A stretch of DNA of 64,000 nucleotides. Source: Moniliophthora roreri (taxonomy: Eukaryota; Basidiomycota; Agaricomycetes; Agaricales; Marasmiaceae). A program made the translations under genes and the position numbers. Under the pieces are notes generated by a model. It was given only the letters and a program-made list of their open reading frames with translations. It made no database searches and had not been told where the DNA came from. Every line of letters begins with the position of its first letter. Position 1 is the first letter of the stretch. Positions 43,701 through 55,311 of this stretch are shown here, one piece after another. Location: contig LATX02000236.1 in NCBI GenBank assembly GCA_001466705.2, positions 62,001-126,000 on the forward strand, written 5' to 3'.

Positions 43701-44501
43701 CCTTGAATGTGATTATCGCTGGAGGAACAAGATCGACACCCCGATGCGAGTCACTGACGCGTTACGTCAACGGTCAGATACCCTTTCGGAATGCATCCCC
43801 GAATCCCCCGCCTATCCCCGCTTTTTTTTTTCTTTGGACCCAACTTGAGCCTTAAGTTTCCAGCTGTATAGTTGTTAGCAATGCGTCTCAAAACTATTTC
43901 CCCGGTCATACACCAAGGCAAGGAGCATTTAATACGGGACTTCGTGGAGACTTGCTCATCTCTTCTTCCAAGTTCATGCCGTTCCCCAATACCCCCGATA
44001 CCCCATTACCCGCAACGGCTCTTTCTATGATATCAATGCTCTATTCTACAGTGTGCGGGCGTGCACCGCTTCGCCACTATGAATCTATGTAACCTATATT
44101 AAATGTAATAATCAATTCATGTTGCTACAAGCATGTTAGTAAAGCACTATGTCCAAACGGTAAAGCTGAGTGATTCTGAAGTGAACTGTTGGAGCTCGTC
44201 TGACTCCTGAAGGCGTTTTTTGGGATGTGAACGGTCAAGTAACGCACAAACGCCAGATAAGCGCCGGAAGTTGGGCCATGTCCGGCTAGTCGGAACAGGT
44301 TTTCGGGAAGTGTTTGTCGTCGTACTCGTCATCAACATGTTCCATAGGCTTAGTAAAGGTTAATGTTCGATTCGGAATGTAAAATAGGTCAATCTGACCG
44401 CTCTCAGGGTCATAAGATGCTCAAATGAAAAAGTCAAGCAATGTACCAGTCCAAGTTGGAATCGGCTTCACACTTCACCTATAATTTTCATACCTGAACA
44501 A

Positions 44502-45876
44502 CCTCAAAGTCTACACCTCAACCCAAAGCCAGGTACTCAGCAATATATTAAGGCTCAAGTATCTTGGGTTGTCTAAAGTACGTTTTCAGCATCCAATGAA
44601 TGCTATGGATGCTCATTTTGTGGTAGACCTGGGACAGCTCATTTGTTCGATGCTCACTTTGGTTCATGCCCCTCAGACAAGATAATATTTCATCAGTTTC
44701 TCATTCCAACTGTACGAACAGGGATGTTACATGAATTAGGAAGGTAGTGGGGAAAGGTTTGTGAGGGAGACACTGCATTGCCTTTTTCTGCGTCTCACAA
44801 CATTCTTACTCGGTCTCTTGGGTCTTACCGACTCTTATGCAAGTCATTTGAGAAGAATATAATTGAATAAAGGATTAAGACGTGAATGGCTTGGATACAC
44901 TGTTCAGCGTGCGTAGTGCATGTAGACCCACTACAGAACCTATTCAAACCAATTTCTTTCGGCTGATGAAATTGGAGGTTCAATCAACCGGCGGTAAGAC
45001 ACCCAGGAGAAAGGAATTTATTAGGGAATTGTTACATGTTATATCATCATGGAAACATCACGTTCAATATTGACAGGAGGGGCATGACAGTGGATTTCAA
45101 TGTAATGTTTGAGGTTGTGGAAGGTGGGTTTCTCCGGTTCTAGCAACGACTGGATCATTAATATTGAGCAGGCCGTCCCAAGGTCAATCTGTCGGATCAG
45201 TCAATTTATAAACATATGGGAATGTTGGAACACACACTACTGAGATTCAGAAATTCCGCGACTCTGGACCCGTTGACTACATCAAAAGATCCAATCCCAA
45301 TCACCTACAAATAATCTGGTTCAATCCAGCAGTGTTGCGCAAAGTAGGAATGAAAGTGTACAGTGTACGGCTAGTAATAATTTTTAAGGTTCAAGCCACG
45401 GAGACACCCGAGCCAAACGGGAATAGCCGGATAGGTGGCTGTTATCTGAGATCCCACTTTTCGGGCAACTGCTCACTGCATTTAGGACGAAAGGAACAAA
45501 ATTTCGAAGCTCAGCCTGAGGGACCAAGATTTGATAATGCTTCACAGGCTCAGGAATGCACCAAAATCTTGTTGCTCGTGATAACCATTCCACAACGCAG
45601 GGACCAAAACTTTGGTGATCAGGTTGAGGCCTAAAATTATGCTGAATGCAACCCGATGCAGGAGGGGTCAACAAAATTATGGCAGCTTAAGGGTAAGTAC
45701 AAAATTTTGTTGATATACCATATAACTGTGGGGGGAGCTAACAAAATAACGGGCCTCGAGCCCACACAGTAAGCGTAAACAAAATAACGCCGCAGTTGAC
45801 GCGCTGTGGAGAACAAAATTTTGGACCTACATGGACTCCTCACGCACATTGATGGGGGTATACCTTGCCTCTCGGG
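44502..45876. repeat. First copy of a 1375 bp tandem duplication ending at an N (probable contig overlap)
   Basis: Matches 45878-47252 at an offset of 1376, with eight single-base differences all between 45341 and 45579. The second copy runs on past the point where the first is cut by the N. Because the copies differ, they may be two alleles or two repeat copies placed side by side by the assembler. Confidence 0.8.
45470..45832 (-). repeat. Right arm of the AT-box element (first copy)
   Basis: Reverse complement of the left arm, with the same box order. Equivalent to 46846-47208 in the second copy. Confidence 0.7.
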
Positions 45877-45877
45877 N
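45877..45877. other. Single N: contig join
   Basis: Flanks overlap by 1375 bp, 8 mismatches. Confidence 0.85.
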
Positions 45878-47252
45878 CCTCAAAGTCTACACCTCAACCC
45901 AAAGCCAGGTACTCAGCAATATATTAAGGCTCAAGTATCTTGGGTTGTCTAAAGTACGTTTTCAGCATCCAATGAATGCTATGGATGCTCATTTTGTGGT
46001 AGACCTGGGACAGCTCATTTGTTCGATGCTCACTTTGGTTCATGCCCCTCAGACAAGATAATATTTCATCAGTTTCTCATTCCAACTGTACGAACAGGGA
46101 TGTTACATGAATTAGGAAGGTAGTGGGGAAAGGTTTGTGAGGGAGACACTGCATTGCCTTTTTCTGCGTCTCACAACATTCTTACTCGGTCTCTTGGGTC
46201 TTACCGACTCTTATGCAAGTCATTTGAGAAGAATATAATTGAATAAAGGATTAAGACGTGAATGGCTTGGATACACTGTTCAGCGTGCGTAGTGCATGTA
46301 GACCCACTACAGAACCTATTCAAACCAATTTCTTTCGGCTGATGAAATTGGAGGTTCAATCAACCGGCGGTAAGACACCCAGGAGAAAGGAATTTATTAG
46401 GGAATTGTTACATGTTATATCATCATGGAAACATCACGTTCAATATTGACAGGAGGGGCATGACAGTGGATTTCAATGTAATGTTTGAGGTTGTGGAAGG
46501 TGGGTTTCTCCGGTTCTAGCAACGACTGGATCATTAATATTGAGCAGGCCGTCCCAAGGTCAATCTGTCGGATCAGTCAATTTATAAACATATGGGAATG
46601 TTGGAACACACACTACTGAGATTCAGAAATTCCGCGACTCTGGACCCGTTGACTACATCAAAAGATCCAATCCCAATCACCTACAAATAATCTGGTTCAA
46701 TCCAGCAGTGTTGCGCGAAGCAGGAATGAAAGTGTACAGTGTACGGCTAGTAATAATTTTTAAGGTTCAAGCCACGGAGACGCCCGAGCCAAATGGGAAT
46801 AGCCGGATAGGTGGCTGTTATCTGAGATCCCGCTTTTCGGGCAACCGCTCACCGCATTTAGGACGAAAGGAACAAAATTTCGAAGCTCAGCCTGAGGGAC
46901 CAAGATTTGATAATGCTTCACAGGCTCAGGAATGCACCAAAATCTTGTTGCTCGCGATAACCATTCCACAACGCAGGGACCAAAACTTTGGTGATCAGGT
47001 TGAGGCCTAAAATTATGCTGAATGCAACCCGATGCAGGAGGGGTCAACAAAATTATGGCAGCTTAAGGGTAAGTACAAAATTTTGTTGATATACCATATA
47101 ACTGTGGGGGGAGCTAACAAAATAACGGGCCTCGAGCCCACACAGTAAGCGTAAACAAAATAACGCCGCAGTTGACGCGCTGTGGAGAACAAAATTTTGG
47201 ACCTACATGGACTCCTCACGCACATTGATGGGGGTATACCTTGCCTCTCGGG
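45878..47252. repeat. Second copy of the 1375 bp duplication, with the element's right arm (46846-47208)
   Basis: See 44502-45876. It continues beyond 47252 into unique sequence, so this copy is the one connected to the downstream genes. Confidence 0.8.
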
Positions 47253-47819
47253 ACGAACTGCCGCATATCGCACTATTATCCTAAAAGATCCATGGGTTTA
47301 CGCATGATTATTGGTTGGACAAGTATCAGCCAAGGGGGTACCGGGCCGCCAATCCCGTACCAGAGCTAGGTAGGTAGGTTCGGTGATGGACCTCGAAAAA
47401 AAAATTTTCCGCTCCTCAGATACATGTTTTTCCATGACTTGAAGCATGTTGATATGACCGAAGAATAAACTGTTTTGCCTTTGATAGCGCCTGTAGATCC
47501 TTTGTGTATAATCTGGTTGAGTGTCCAACCTGCCCAGAGTCTTCTTCACGACAATGACAAGACAGAAGCACTATCCACTGACCTTTGATTTTCTCCAGCT
47601 ATTCAGAATTATAGCTCACCTCTCCGCCACTTAGTATCACATCCGTTGCCTTGATAAGGACAAAGACTTCATGGCCCGACGCTGGTCATGCAAAGCGTGT
47701 CGGGGAGCGAAGAAAAGGAAATATTCTCAGACCCCACCATGGACGAATTCATTAATAAAGGTAAATATGTAATTTTGTCACGTGGAGGTAGGTTGGTTCC
47801 CTCCTCGACGTCGAAAAAC
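47253..47819. other. Spacer between the AT-box element and the GT2 fragment
   Basis: The catalytic N-terminal part of the downstream GT2 synthase would be expected here but is not recognisable. The frame MARRWSCKACRGAKKRKYSQ near 47672 is short and unrelated. Confidence 0.4.
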
Positions 47820-49168
47820 AAAAATGTACCCCCGGTATGATTTTAAATTTTTGGCAACCCCTTGGTATCAGCTTAACAGTGGCGACGACAAGTTTCTTAC
47901 GCAGTGGATGGTCAGTCATGGATGGAACACGTATGTGCAGTGTTGTAAAGAGGCAGAGTTGTTGAGTACGATGAAGCCCAATTGGAGGTTTTTAAAACAG
48001 GTGTTGAGGTGGACGAGGAATACGTGGAGGTCTGATTTGAGGTGTTTGTTCATGGAGAGACATGTTTGGACGAGTCATCCGTATGTTGCGTATACGATGG
48101 TGAGTCGGTGTGTTTTTTCTTTTTCTCTGCTACGTTTATCCGCTGATGAGATGAGCTAATGATGGTTTATAGGTAGACAAACTGTTCAACCCGTTTACGC
48201 TTCTTGCTGGGCCGTGTCTCGTTATGTATCTCATCTTCAAAAGTACAAAGTCTGTTCAGGACGGTGGATATCATTTGCCGTGGTGGTGAGTGTCTGTGAT
48301 AACCTTTCGTTCCTCAGGCTCGCCTCGGTATCTTATTCCTTTTCTTCCATCTCGTTTCCTTGGTACTCGCCTCAAGTGTTCTTCGTTCATCTTATATCCT
48401 GGAACGGCCGCGTTTCGTTCCATATCGAGCCGCTGTCTATCAAGCTCTTTGTTGGTACTGGCGTTATCATCGTCTCCCATCATCGTCTCCCCGAGTTGAT
48501 CCCAGTCTTGGCTGTTCTTCGCTCGGCTTATTTCTTTCCTTCTTCCTTCGGTTTCAAGTTGACTTTTATCTCCTTTTCTGTTACTGCTTTGCTCGCATCC
48601 ACGCCATTTTCATTCACCCTGAACGGGGATCCCAGCTTGCACCATGTCTGACAAGAGGAACATTATTCTATCATACATCGTCTGGCTCTCCCTCACTCGT
48701 ACTGCCAAACTCCTACCACACCTCTGGCGAAGGCCGCAAGATATCATTTACGTGCCAGCGTTTATCTTGTTCGGGTATTACTTTGCTGTCATGAAGTTGT
48801 ACGCTTTGTGTACATTGCACGAGGTACCTTTTTACTCTTTTTATGGTAGTTCATTTTTTTTTGACTGGTTACGTAGACTGGCTGGCACTCGTGCAGGGAT
48901 CAGTGATGCGTCTATCGCGACAGCTGCTTTGGAGAAACAGAACGCGGCTGTTGCTCCTCTTCATGAGAATGAAAAGTACCCTGAGCCACCGTATATGAAT
49001 AGAGGACGTGGAGGCGGAGGTGGAGGCGGAGATGGCGTCTCGCCGTTTGGTAGTGGGAGTGGGAGTACGTACGTTGGGAGCGGGAGCGGGAGTGGAACTG
49101 GAAAACATGAAGCCATTGGAGTTGGTATTAGACGAAGAGGCGAGTATGATGTGGAGGCTGGATACTAG
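47820..49168 (+). CDS. Processive GT2 polysaccharide synthase (Cps1/hyaluronan-synthase-like), C-terminal part
   Basis: Reads from FKFLATPWYQLNSGDDKFLT (SGDDK acidic motif), through FLKQVLRWTRNTWRSDLRCL (QxxRW, the processive GT2 signature) and HPYVAYTMVDKLFNPFTLLA. Hydrophobic membrane helices follow (LAGPCLVMYLIF; PQDIIYVPAFILFGYYFAVM). It ends ALCTLHE, GTRAGISDA and a Gly/Ser-rich tail, with TAG at 49166-49168. Introns are near 48100-48175, 48286-48375 and 48822-48880. The family makes membrane-extruded beta-linked glycans (family knowledge). The donor-binding N-terminal half with its DxD motif is missing upstream, so this is a fragment or a decayed gene. Confidence 0.8.
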
Positions 49169-50892
49169 ATCGGTTGGCGTTTGGATTTTGGCTTTGGATT
49201 TTTTTCTCTCAGTCGCTTTTGGGATACCGCATGAACCATCAACACTGCACGCATCATATAGACTATTTATACCTCTTCTCTTCTTTAGCTTGCCCGTCGT
49301 CTCCGGATTTCATTTTCCCTTCTTCTCTTCTTGTCCTAATAATTTGCATTCACACTACATACCCCATAGACTTGTTCACGTATAAAGGACTCTTTTTCTC
49401 TTGGATCGTAGCAGCAGTAGGGAATAAGGAACGACAATGATTGTCCGCTACATCCGCGAGAATCGTTCGTACATACATGAAGTAATGAAGCAATCGCGCC
49501 TGTGGATTGAAAAGGGGTATGTATGAAACTGAAGCACACGCCTAGGAAGGAGTGAAGGTCATATTCTTTGAGTACGTATCAAATGGAGAAACGTGCACGG
49601 AAATAAGTATCAGTATAGGACAGTGCTACGCTTCTATGAGCGTGAGGTCGTTGTCTCGCATATGCTGTCAACATGTCTGGAGCATGTCACCTGTTTGGTT
49701 CGTCGCTCTAAATGACATCGTCTACAACACCAGAAACGGACTTGCACTTGCCATCAGACCCTGATGCCCCACTGTGGCAAGTTTCGTACATCGAAGCCTT
49801 CGTACTAGCCGCGCGTCAATCTAGTCAACGCTTCAGGGCATACAACATCTACTGATAGTAGCTCACGACCTAGATCCCGTTAAAGACTTCTATGTTTCTG
49901 CCGTGGATACAAGACTATCTCTTCATCAGAGTCAAAGCCCTCTGAGGCCGGCAGGTCAACTGCATAGTGGTGATTATCAGCATGAATGGGAGTAAAAAGA
50001 ATATTGCACACCCTCAAAATCTTCGCAGTCTTTGAACCGATCATCGTCGCTGATCACATCTAAAATGGGAAGACCTAAGGAACGAGCAAGGTCTGTTGTG
50101 ACCGGATTGAAGCCATGAACGGAGTGAATTTTTTGCACAACTCCGTAGGCATCACGGACCCAACCACGATGTATGACGTTGATTTTGGATGCGAAAGATG
50201 GAAGCCCCATGGATTTTTGCGTGGCTTCGGACATCTTTGGATCATGTATCCCAGACTCATCAAGAGACCAGTAATACTTTCTGCTCTTCGCCCAAAATCT
50301 ACAGATCTCGCCACCATCAGAAGGCTGGGGAACCGGACGAATGAACAGATAAACTGGTCTAGTATCTTGTGCGATGTTAGTATTACCCTCTCGCAGGGCA
50401 CATTCTTCAAAGCGATGGAAACTGAGGTGGAAACCATGTAGGAGACCTGTCAAGGTGAGTTAGTTGACCCAAGGCATGTACAAATAATACCAGAACTTAC
50501 AATATTCCTCGCATTCACCCCTATGGATTCCAAGTTGGCTAAATACGCCGTGCGCTTGAGTAAGCCATGAGTCCACAAAAACGGATGTTTCCTCTGCAGA
50601 GGAGGGAGTATATGTTAACGTTATCGCTTCGAAGTGCTGAAGATCTGTCTGAGTGACAGTAAACCTGCGTTCCATATCAATAAACACTGTACACCACATA
50701 AGTATCATATCCATACCGCACCGAGCCATCTGCCATCACAATCTGGCCCTCTCTAATTGCATCCGGGACATCACATACATACTGCAATTGATGACGAAAT
50801 TTGACTTTTGCCCACCTAGCTATCGGCTTTCCATGGCGCCTATTGTAGACCGTATGAAGAGATGGCAGTACGGATACGTCCGTCTCCTCAAA
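48727..50892. repeat. First copy of a 2166 bp tandem duplication ending at an N (probable contig overlap)
   Basis: Matches 50894-53059 at an offset of 2167, with no differences noticed. It includes the last GT2 exons and the 3' part of the minus-strand unknown gene (49977-50892). Confidence 0.85.
49977..50892 (-). pseudogene. Truncated first copy of the unknown-family gene
   Basis: Same exons as the 3' half of 52144-54203; cut at the N. Probably an assembly duplicate. Confidence 0.65.
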
Positions 50893-50893
50893 N
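50893..50893. other. Single N: contig join
   Basis: Flanks overlap by 2166 bp. Confidence 0.85.
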
Positions 50894-53059
50894 GCGAAGG
50901 CCGCAAGATATCATTTACGTGCCAGCGTTTATCTTGTTCGGGTATTACTTTGCTGTCATGAAGTTGTACGCTTTGTGTACATTGCACGAGGTACCTTTTT
51001 ACTCTTTTTATGGTAGTTCATTTTTTTTTGACTGGTTACGTAGACTGGCTGGCACTCGTGCAGGGATCAGTGATGCGTCTATCGCGACAGCTGCTTTGGA
51101 GAAACAGAACGCGGCTGTTGCTCCTCTTCATGAGAATGAAAAGTACCCTGAGCCACCGTATATGAATAGAGGACGTGGAGGCGGAGGTGGAGGCGGAGAT
51201 GGCGTCTCGCCGTTTGGTAGTGGGAGTGGGAGTACGTACGTTGGGAGCGGGAGCGGGAGTGGAACTGGAAAACATGAAGCCATTGGAGTTGGTATTAGAC
51301 GAAGAGGCGAGTATGATGTGGAGGCTGGATACTAGATCGGTTGGCGTTTGGATTTTGGCTTTGGATTTTTTTCTCTCAGTCGCTTTTGGGATACCGCATG
51401 AACCATCAACACTGCACGCATCATATAGACTATTTATACCTCTTCTCTTCTTTAGCTTGCCCGTCGTCTCCGGATTTCATTTTCCCTTCTTCTCTTCTTG
51501 TCCTAATAATTTGCATTCACACTACATACCCCATAGACTTGTTCACGTATAAAGGACTCTTTTTCTCTTGGATCGTAGCAGCAGTAGGGAATAAGGAACG
51601 ACAATGATTGTCCGCTACATCCGCGAGAATCGTTCGTACATACATGAAGTAATGAAGCAATCGCGCCTGTGGATTGAAAAGGGGTATGTATGAAACTGAA
51701 GCACACGCCTAGGAAGGAGTGAAGGTCATATTCTTTGAGTACGTATCAAATGGAGAAACGTGCACGGAAATAAGTATCAGTATAGGACAGTGCTACGCTT
51801 CTATGAGCGTGAGGTCGTTGTCTCGCATATGCTGTCAACATGTCTGGAGCATGTCACCTGTTTGGTTCGTCGCTCTAAATGACATCGTCTACAACACCAG
51901 AAACGGACTTGCACTTGCCATCAGACCCTGATGCCCCACTGTGGCAAGTTTCGTACATCGAAGCCTTCGTACTAGCCGCGCGTCAATCTAGTCAACGCTT
52001 CAGGGCATACAACATCTACTGATAGTAGCTCACGACCTAGATCCCGTTAAAGACTTCTATGTTTCTGCCGTGGATACAAGACTATCTCTTCATCAGAGTC
52101 AAAGCCCTCTGAGGCCGGCAGGTCAACTGCATAGTGGTGATTATCAGCATGAATGGGAGTAAAAAGAATATTGCACACCCTCAAAATCTTCGCAGTCTTT
52201 GAACCGATCATCGTCGCTGATCACATCTAAAATGGGAAGACCTAAGGAACGAGCAAGGTCTGTTGTGACCGGATTGAAGCCATGAACGGAGTGAATTTTT
52301 TGCACAACTCCGTAGGCATCACGGACCCAACCACGATGTATGACGTTGATTTTGGATGCGAAAGATGGAAGCCCCATGGATTTTTGCGTGGCTTCGGACA
52401 TCTTTGGATCATGTATCCCAGACTCATCAAGAGACCAGTAATACTTTCTGCTCTTCGCCCAAAATCTACAGATCTCGCCACCATCAGAAGGCTGGGGAAC
52501 CGGACGAATGAACAGATAAACTGGTCTAGTATCTTGTGCGATGTTAGTATTACCCTCTCGCAGGGCACATTCTTCAAAGCGATGGAAACTGAGGTGGAAA
52601 CCATGTAGGAGACCTGTCAAGGTGAGTTAGTTGACCCAAGGCATGTACAAATAATACCAGAACTTACAATATTCCTCGCATTCACCCCTATGGATTCCAA
52701 GTTGGCTAAATACGCCGTGCGCTTGAGTAAGCCATGAGTCCACAAAAACGGATGTTTCCTCTGCAGAGGAGGGAGTATATGTTAACGTTATCGCTTCGAA
52801 GTGCTGAAGATCTGTCTGAGTGACAGTAAACCTGCGTTCCATATCAATAAACACTGTACACCACATAAGTATCATATCCATACCGCACCGAGCCATCTGC
52901 CATCACAATCTGGCCCTCTCTAATTGCATCCGGGACATCACATACATACTGCAATTGATGACGAAATTTGACTTTTGCCCACCTAGCTATCGGCTTTCCA
53001 TGGCGCCTATTGTAGACCGTATGAAGAGATGGCAGTACGGATACGTCCGTCTCCTCAAA
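50894..53059. repeat. Second copy of the 2166 bp duplication
   Basis: Starts inside the GT2 gene (at the PQDIIYVPAFILF exon) and runs on without a break beyond 53059 into the rest of the minus-strand gene. The GT2 tail therefore appears again at 50894-51335. The 0.8 kb between the GT2 stop (51335) and 52144 has no recognised gene. Confidence 0.85.
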
Positions 53060-54203
53060 CACTGGATCTCCGTGGCTCCAATGTATTCCCTGAAGGATAG
53101 TGCGAGTGGCGAGCGACTTGGTAAGGTAGTCAAGAATAGATTGCGTGTCATCGTAAGTCTGAAAACGCAATGGAGTGAAATTGTAACTGCTTGTTGAATT
53201 TGACCGAATAGCTGGAACGGCCCAATCACCGTAATGCGATTGGATATGAGGTCCTCTAAGTAATGCACTGCTTCTGGGTTCGATCCACAGTTGATCGATG
53301 GCCTATCAATATTTAGTCGACATAGTATGGAATTGGGAGCGAAGACGTACAAAAACTGAGTCGTAGTTATTGCCAGCTAGGTGTTGCATGCCGAGCTGTG
53401 GACGACAATATTAGTCGAATATGAAAAATCATGTCTCATGTTGTAACGTACTTGATATGAGAAGTACGCGAAGAGAATCGACGAAGGACGACCCCGTGCA
53501 CAAATGATACGCTCTAAAGGAATTGGCGCTGGAGATAGATTTAGTGACATAATACTGCGACCACAGATGGCCAAACAGCTGCACCATCATGGAATATCAG
53601 CGCAGGTAAAGTACGGTGGGCGTTGTTGTAGCCATAAAGCTGGACAAAGTTTGGATGCCTATGTATACAAGTAATAGCCATGTCAGCTTCAAAGCTTCAA
53701 CCTAATCGAGAGCAGCCATTGTACTTGATACTAGAAAATTGCCTGAAATCTCGTTTGAATTCCTGTATCAAATGAACATGAATATGGTGGTCCTGAAGGT
53801 GGTTGTAACTAACCTTGTAGGCGTCTTGACCATGGTATTGAACGTGTAGAAACTCGTGGTTATCCTTGTCATCGTATAACTTGGCAACACTGATAACTCG
53901 ATGTGCTCTCAGTCTCTGCCCAGTCTCAGCATCATGCCTTGTGACAACCTCGGTGTCGACAAGCCTCGTAAGATATAGATCGCAGTTTCGAATCTGCTTA
54001 TACTGGAGTGAGTCAATATCGCTGTCTCTAACCTGATAAGACTATCAGCATACTTCATCCCATATAGTCGGCTCCTTTTCTGTCATGCTGGCTTGTTGCA
54101 CCACCAAAATCCCACTGAAGTGATTGATGTGGTGGAATCCTTGGAGATTTGTGAATTGTTTGCCCTGAATGGTGAAGTCTGAAGACCCCTGCAGATAAGC
54201 CAT
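52144..54203 (-). CDS. Unknown agaricomycete multi-exon protein family
   Basis: Start proposed at ATG 54203 (MAYLQGSSDFTIQGKQFTN). Then come DSDIDSLQYKQIRNCDLYLT and HRVISVAKLYDDKDNHEFLH (53830-54030), an exon near 53480-53575 (LERIICARGRPSSILFAYFS), exons with YGYDTYVVYSV, VFIDMERRFTVTQTDLQHFE and VDSWLTQAHGVFSQLGIHRG (52627-52896), and a last exon 52144-52620 (RPVYLFIRPVPQPSDGGEIC; YWSLDESGIHDPKMSEATQK). It appears to be one of the fungal orphan families common in agaricomycetes; I know no function. Between the first two exons the frame meets TGATAG at about 54045, so either a short intron lies there or the gene is damaged. The frame at 54463-54717 could be a 5' exon. Confidence 0.5.
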
Positions 54204-54759
54204 GGTAATGATGGGGATGGGTTTCAGAGGAGAGGAAGAGGTGTGGAAACGGTGAGGCATCACTGGGCCGCACTAGGGTACAACCTTTAACGCTGACATT
54301 GTCATAGGATACAAGCGCCTCTGATGGTTTATTCAAGAAAGAACCCTATTAGCCTAAAAGAACGTAAAATGACAGTCAACTATTGCTGTGAAGAGTGCCT
54401 GCAGAAAGGAAAACACATTCAAGGTTCGGGTGAGATCGAAATGAGGTGAGATTTCCGTATTTTCATCTGCCCAAGCTGGATTCATTTCTGGGTAGGGTTA
54501 AATAATAGTAAAAACCCAATATGCAAATTTGAATCGTGCAAACTTGGATAATGGCACTCACCACGACTGGTTTGCAAGAGCTCGGCGAATTTGTTGAAAA
54601 TGTGCCATCTTCGCGCACAATAGCCGTACCCACCCAAAATCTACTCGAGTTGAGGAGAACTTGACTCGTGTCAGGTTCGTGCGGTCTAGCCTGCGTGATG
54701 TTACTGTCACACATCAAGCCAAATACTCACGCTCTTAAATACCGACCACGACCGTAAGC
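54204..54759. other. Upstream region of the unknown-family gene
   Basis: Contains the minus-strand frame 54463-54717 (QARPHEPDTSQVLLNSSRFW, TSNSPSS-like linker), which looks protein-like and may be a further exon. Nothing else. Confidence 0.35.
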
Positions 54760-55120
54760 AGGCCCCCTGATATTCCCCCAAGCGACCTCATCCAAACTCG
54801 GCGATCCACAGCATGAGACCTTATTATATATGTAGGTTCTTTTTTCCCTCATTGGCCGCTGGGTTTTGTTGCTAAGTAACTTTAATACTAGTGTATCGGT
54901 CCAGCAAGCTTACCCGCCGTGCTCATGGGTTTTCGGCAGTTCGGCACCTCTGGCAGAAGTCTTTTTTGGCGGTTCTCTGGGCTCCCGGGACGAGACATAT
55001 TGGAGACATATCAGGCAAATTTGCCCAAAAATTCGGTGATTTGGCATGATACATCTGCCTAAAAATTCCTCAAATTCGGTGGTCCCAGATGAGGGCGCTC
55101 AGGGGAATATCAGGGGGCCT
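54760..55120. mobile_element. 361 bp hAT-like MITE
   Basis: A perfect 19 bp inverted repeat: AGGCCCCCTGATATTCCCC at 54760 and its complement ending at 55120. The similarity continues imperfectly for about 15 more bases (AAGCGACCTCATC against GAGCGCCCTCATC). The 8 bp flanks are CCGTAAGC (54752-54759) and CCGTAAGT (55121-55128), an 8 bp duplication with one mismatch, as expected for hAT-type insertions. The interior is non-coding, with a doubled AAAAATTC..CGGTG stretch near 55030-55080. Confidence 0.82.
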
Positions 55121-55311
55121 CCGTAAGTTTGATATTTCCTCTTTCTTTTCTTCCACCACCTTCATTTACTTGGTAAGCGCATCCTAAATTATCGACGCTA
55201 CTTTCTGACTGATTTTACAGGATCGCTTTTATTATCTTTTCGTATACTTCACGAACACTTTACGACGCGTATGTATCCAGTTCATTGCCTCCAGATTGGC
55301 GCATTTTCATC

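Larger units (their letters stand above)
43197..45832. mobile_element. Inverted-repeat element with arms made of AAAATTTT-type boxes (first assembled copy)
   Basis: The left end, ATGTAGGTCCAAAATTTTGT, pairs with the complement of the right end (..ACAAAATTTTGGACCTACAT, ending 45832). The arms are alignable for about 360 bases. A TA is shared at both ends (possible TA duplication around GGTCC..GGACC). Each arm contains a series of palindromic AT boxes flanked by GTT or CCT. The N at 43468 replaces about 30 bases present in the other arm. The interior has frames without known domains (44882-45073; 44504-44690 region LKVYTSTQSQVLSNILRLK). No transposase was recognised, so I think it is a non-autonomous foldback-type DNA element. 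Confidence 0.65.

Noticed and set aside
48869..49108. Thr/Ser-rich minus-strand frame opposite the GT2 tail
   Set aside because: It is the complement of the Gly/Ser-rich codons of the GT2 C-terminus.
53270..53295. GGTTCGATCC resembling a tRNA B box
   Set aside because: No A box, acceptor stem or anticodon arm fits around it, and it lies within the unknown-family gene.
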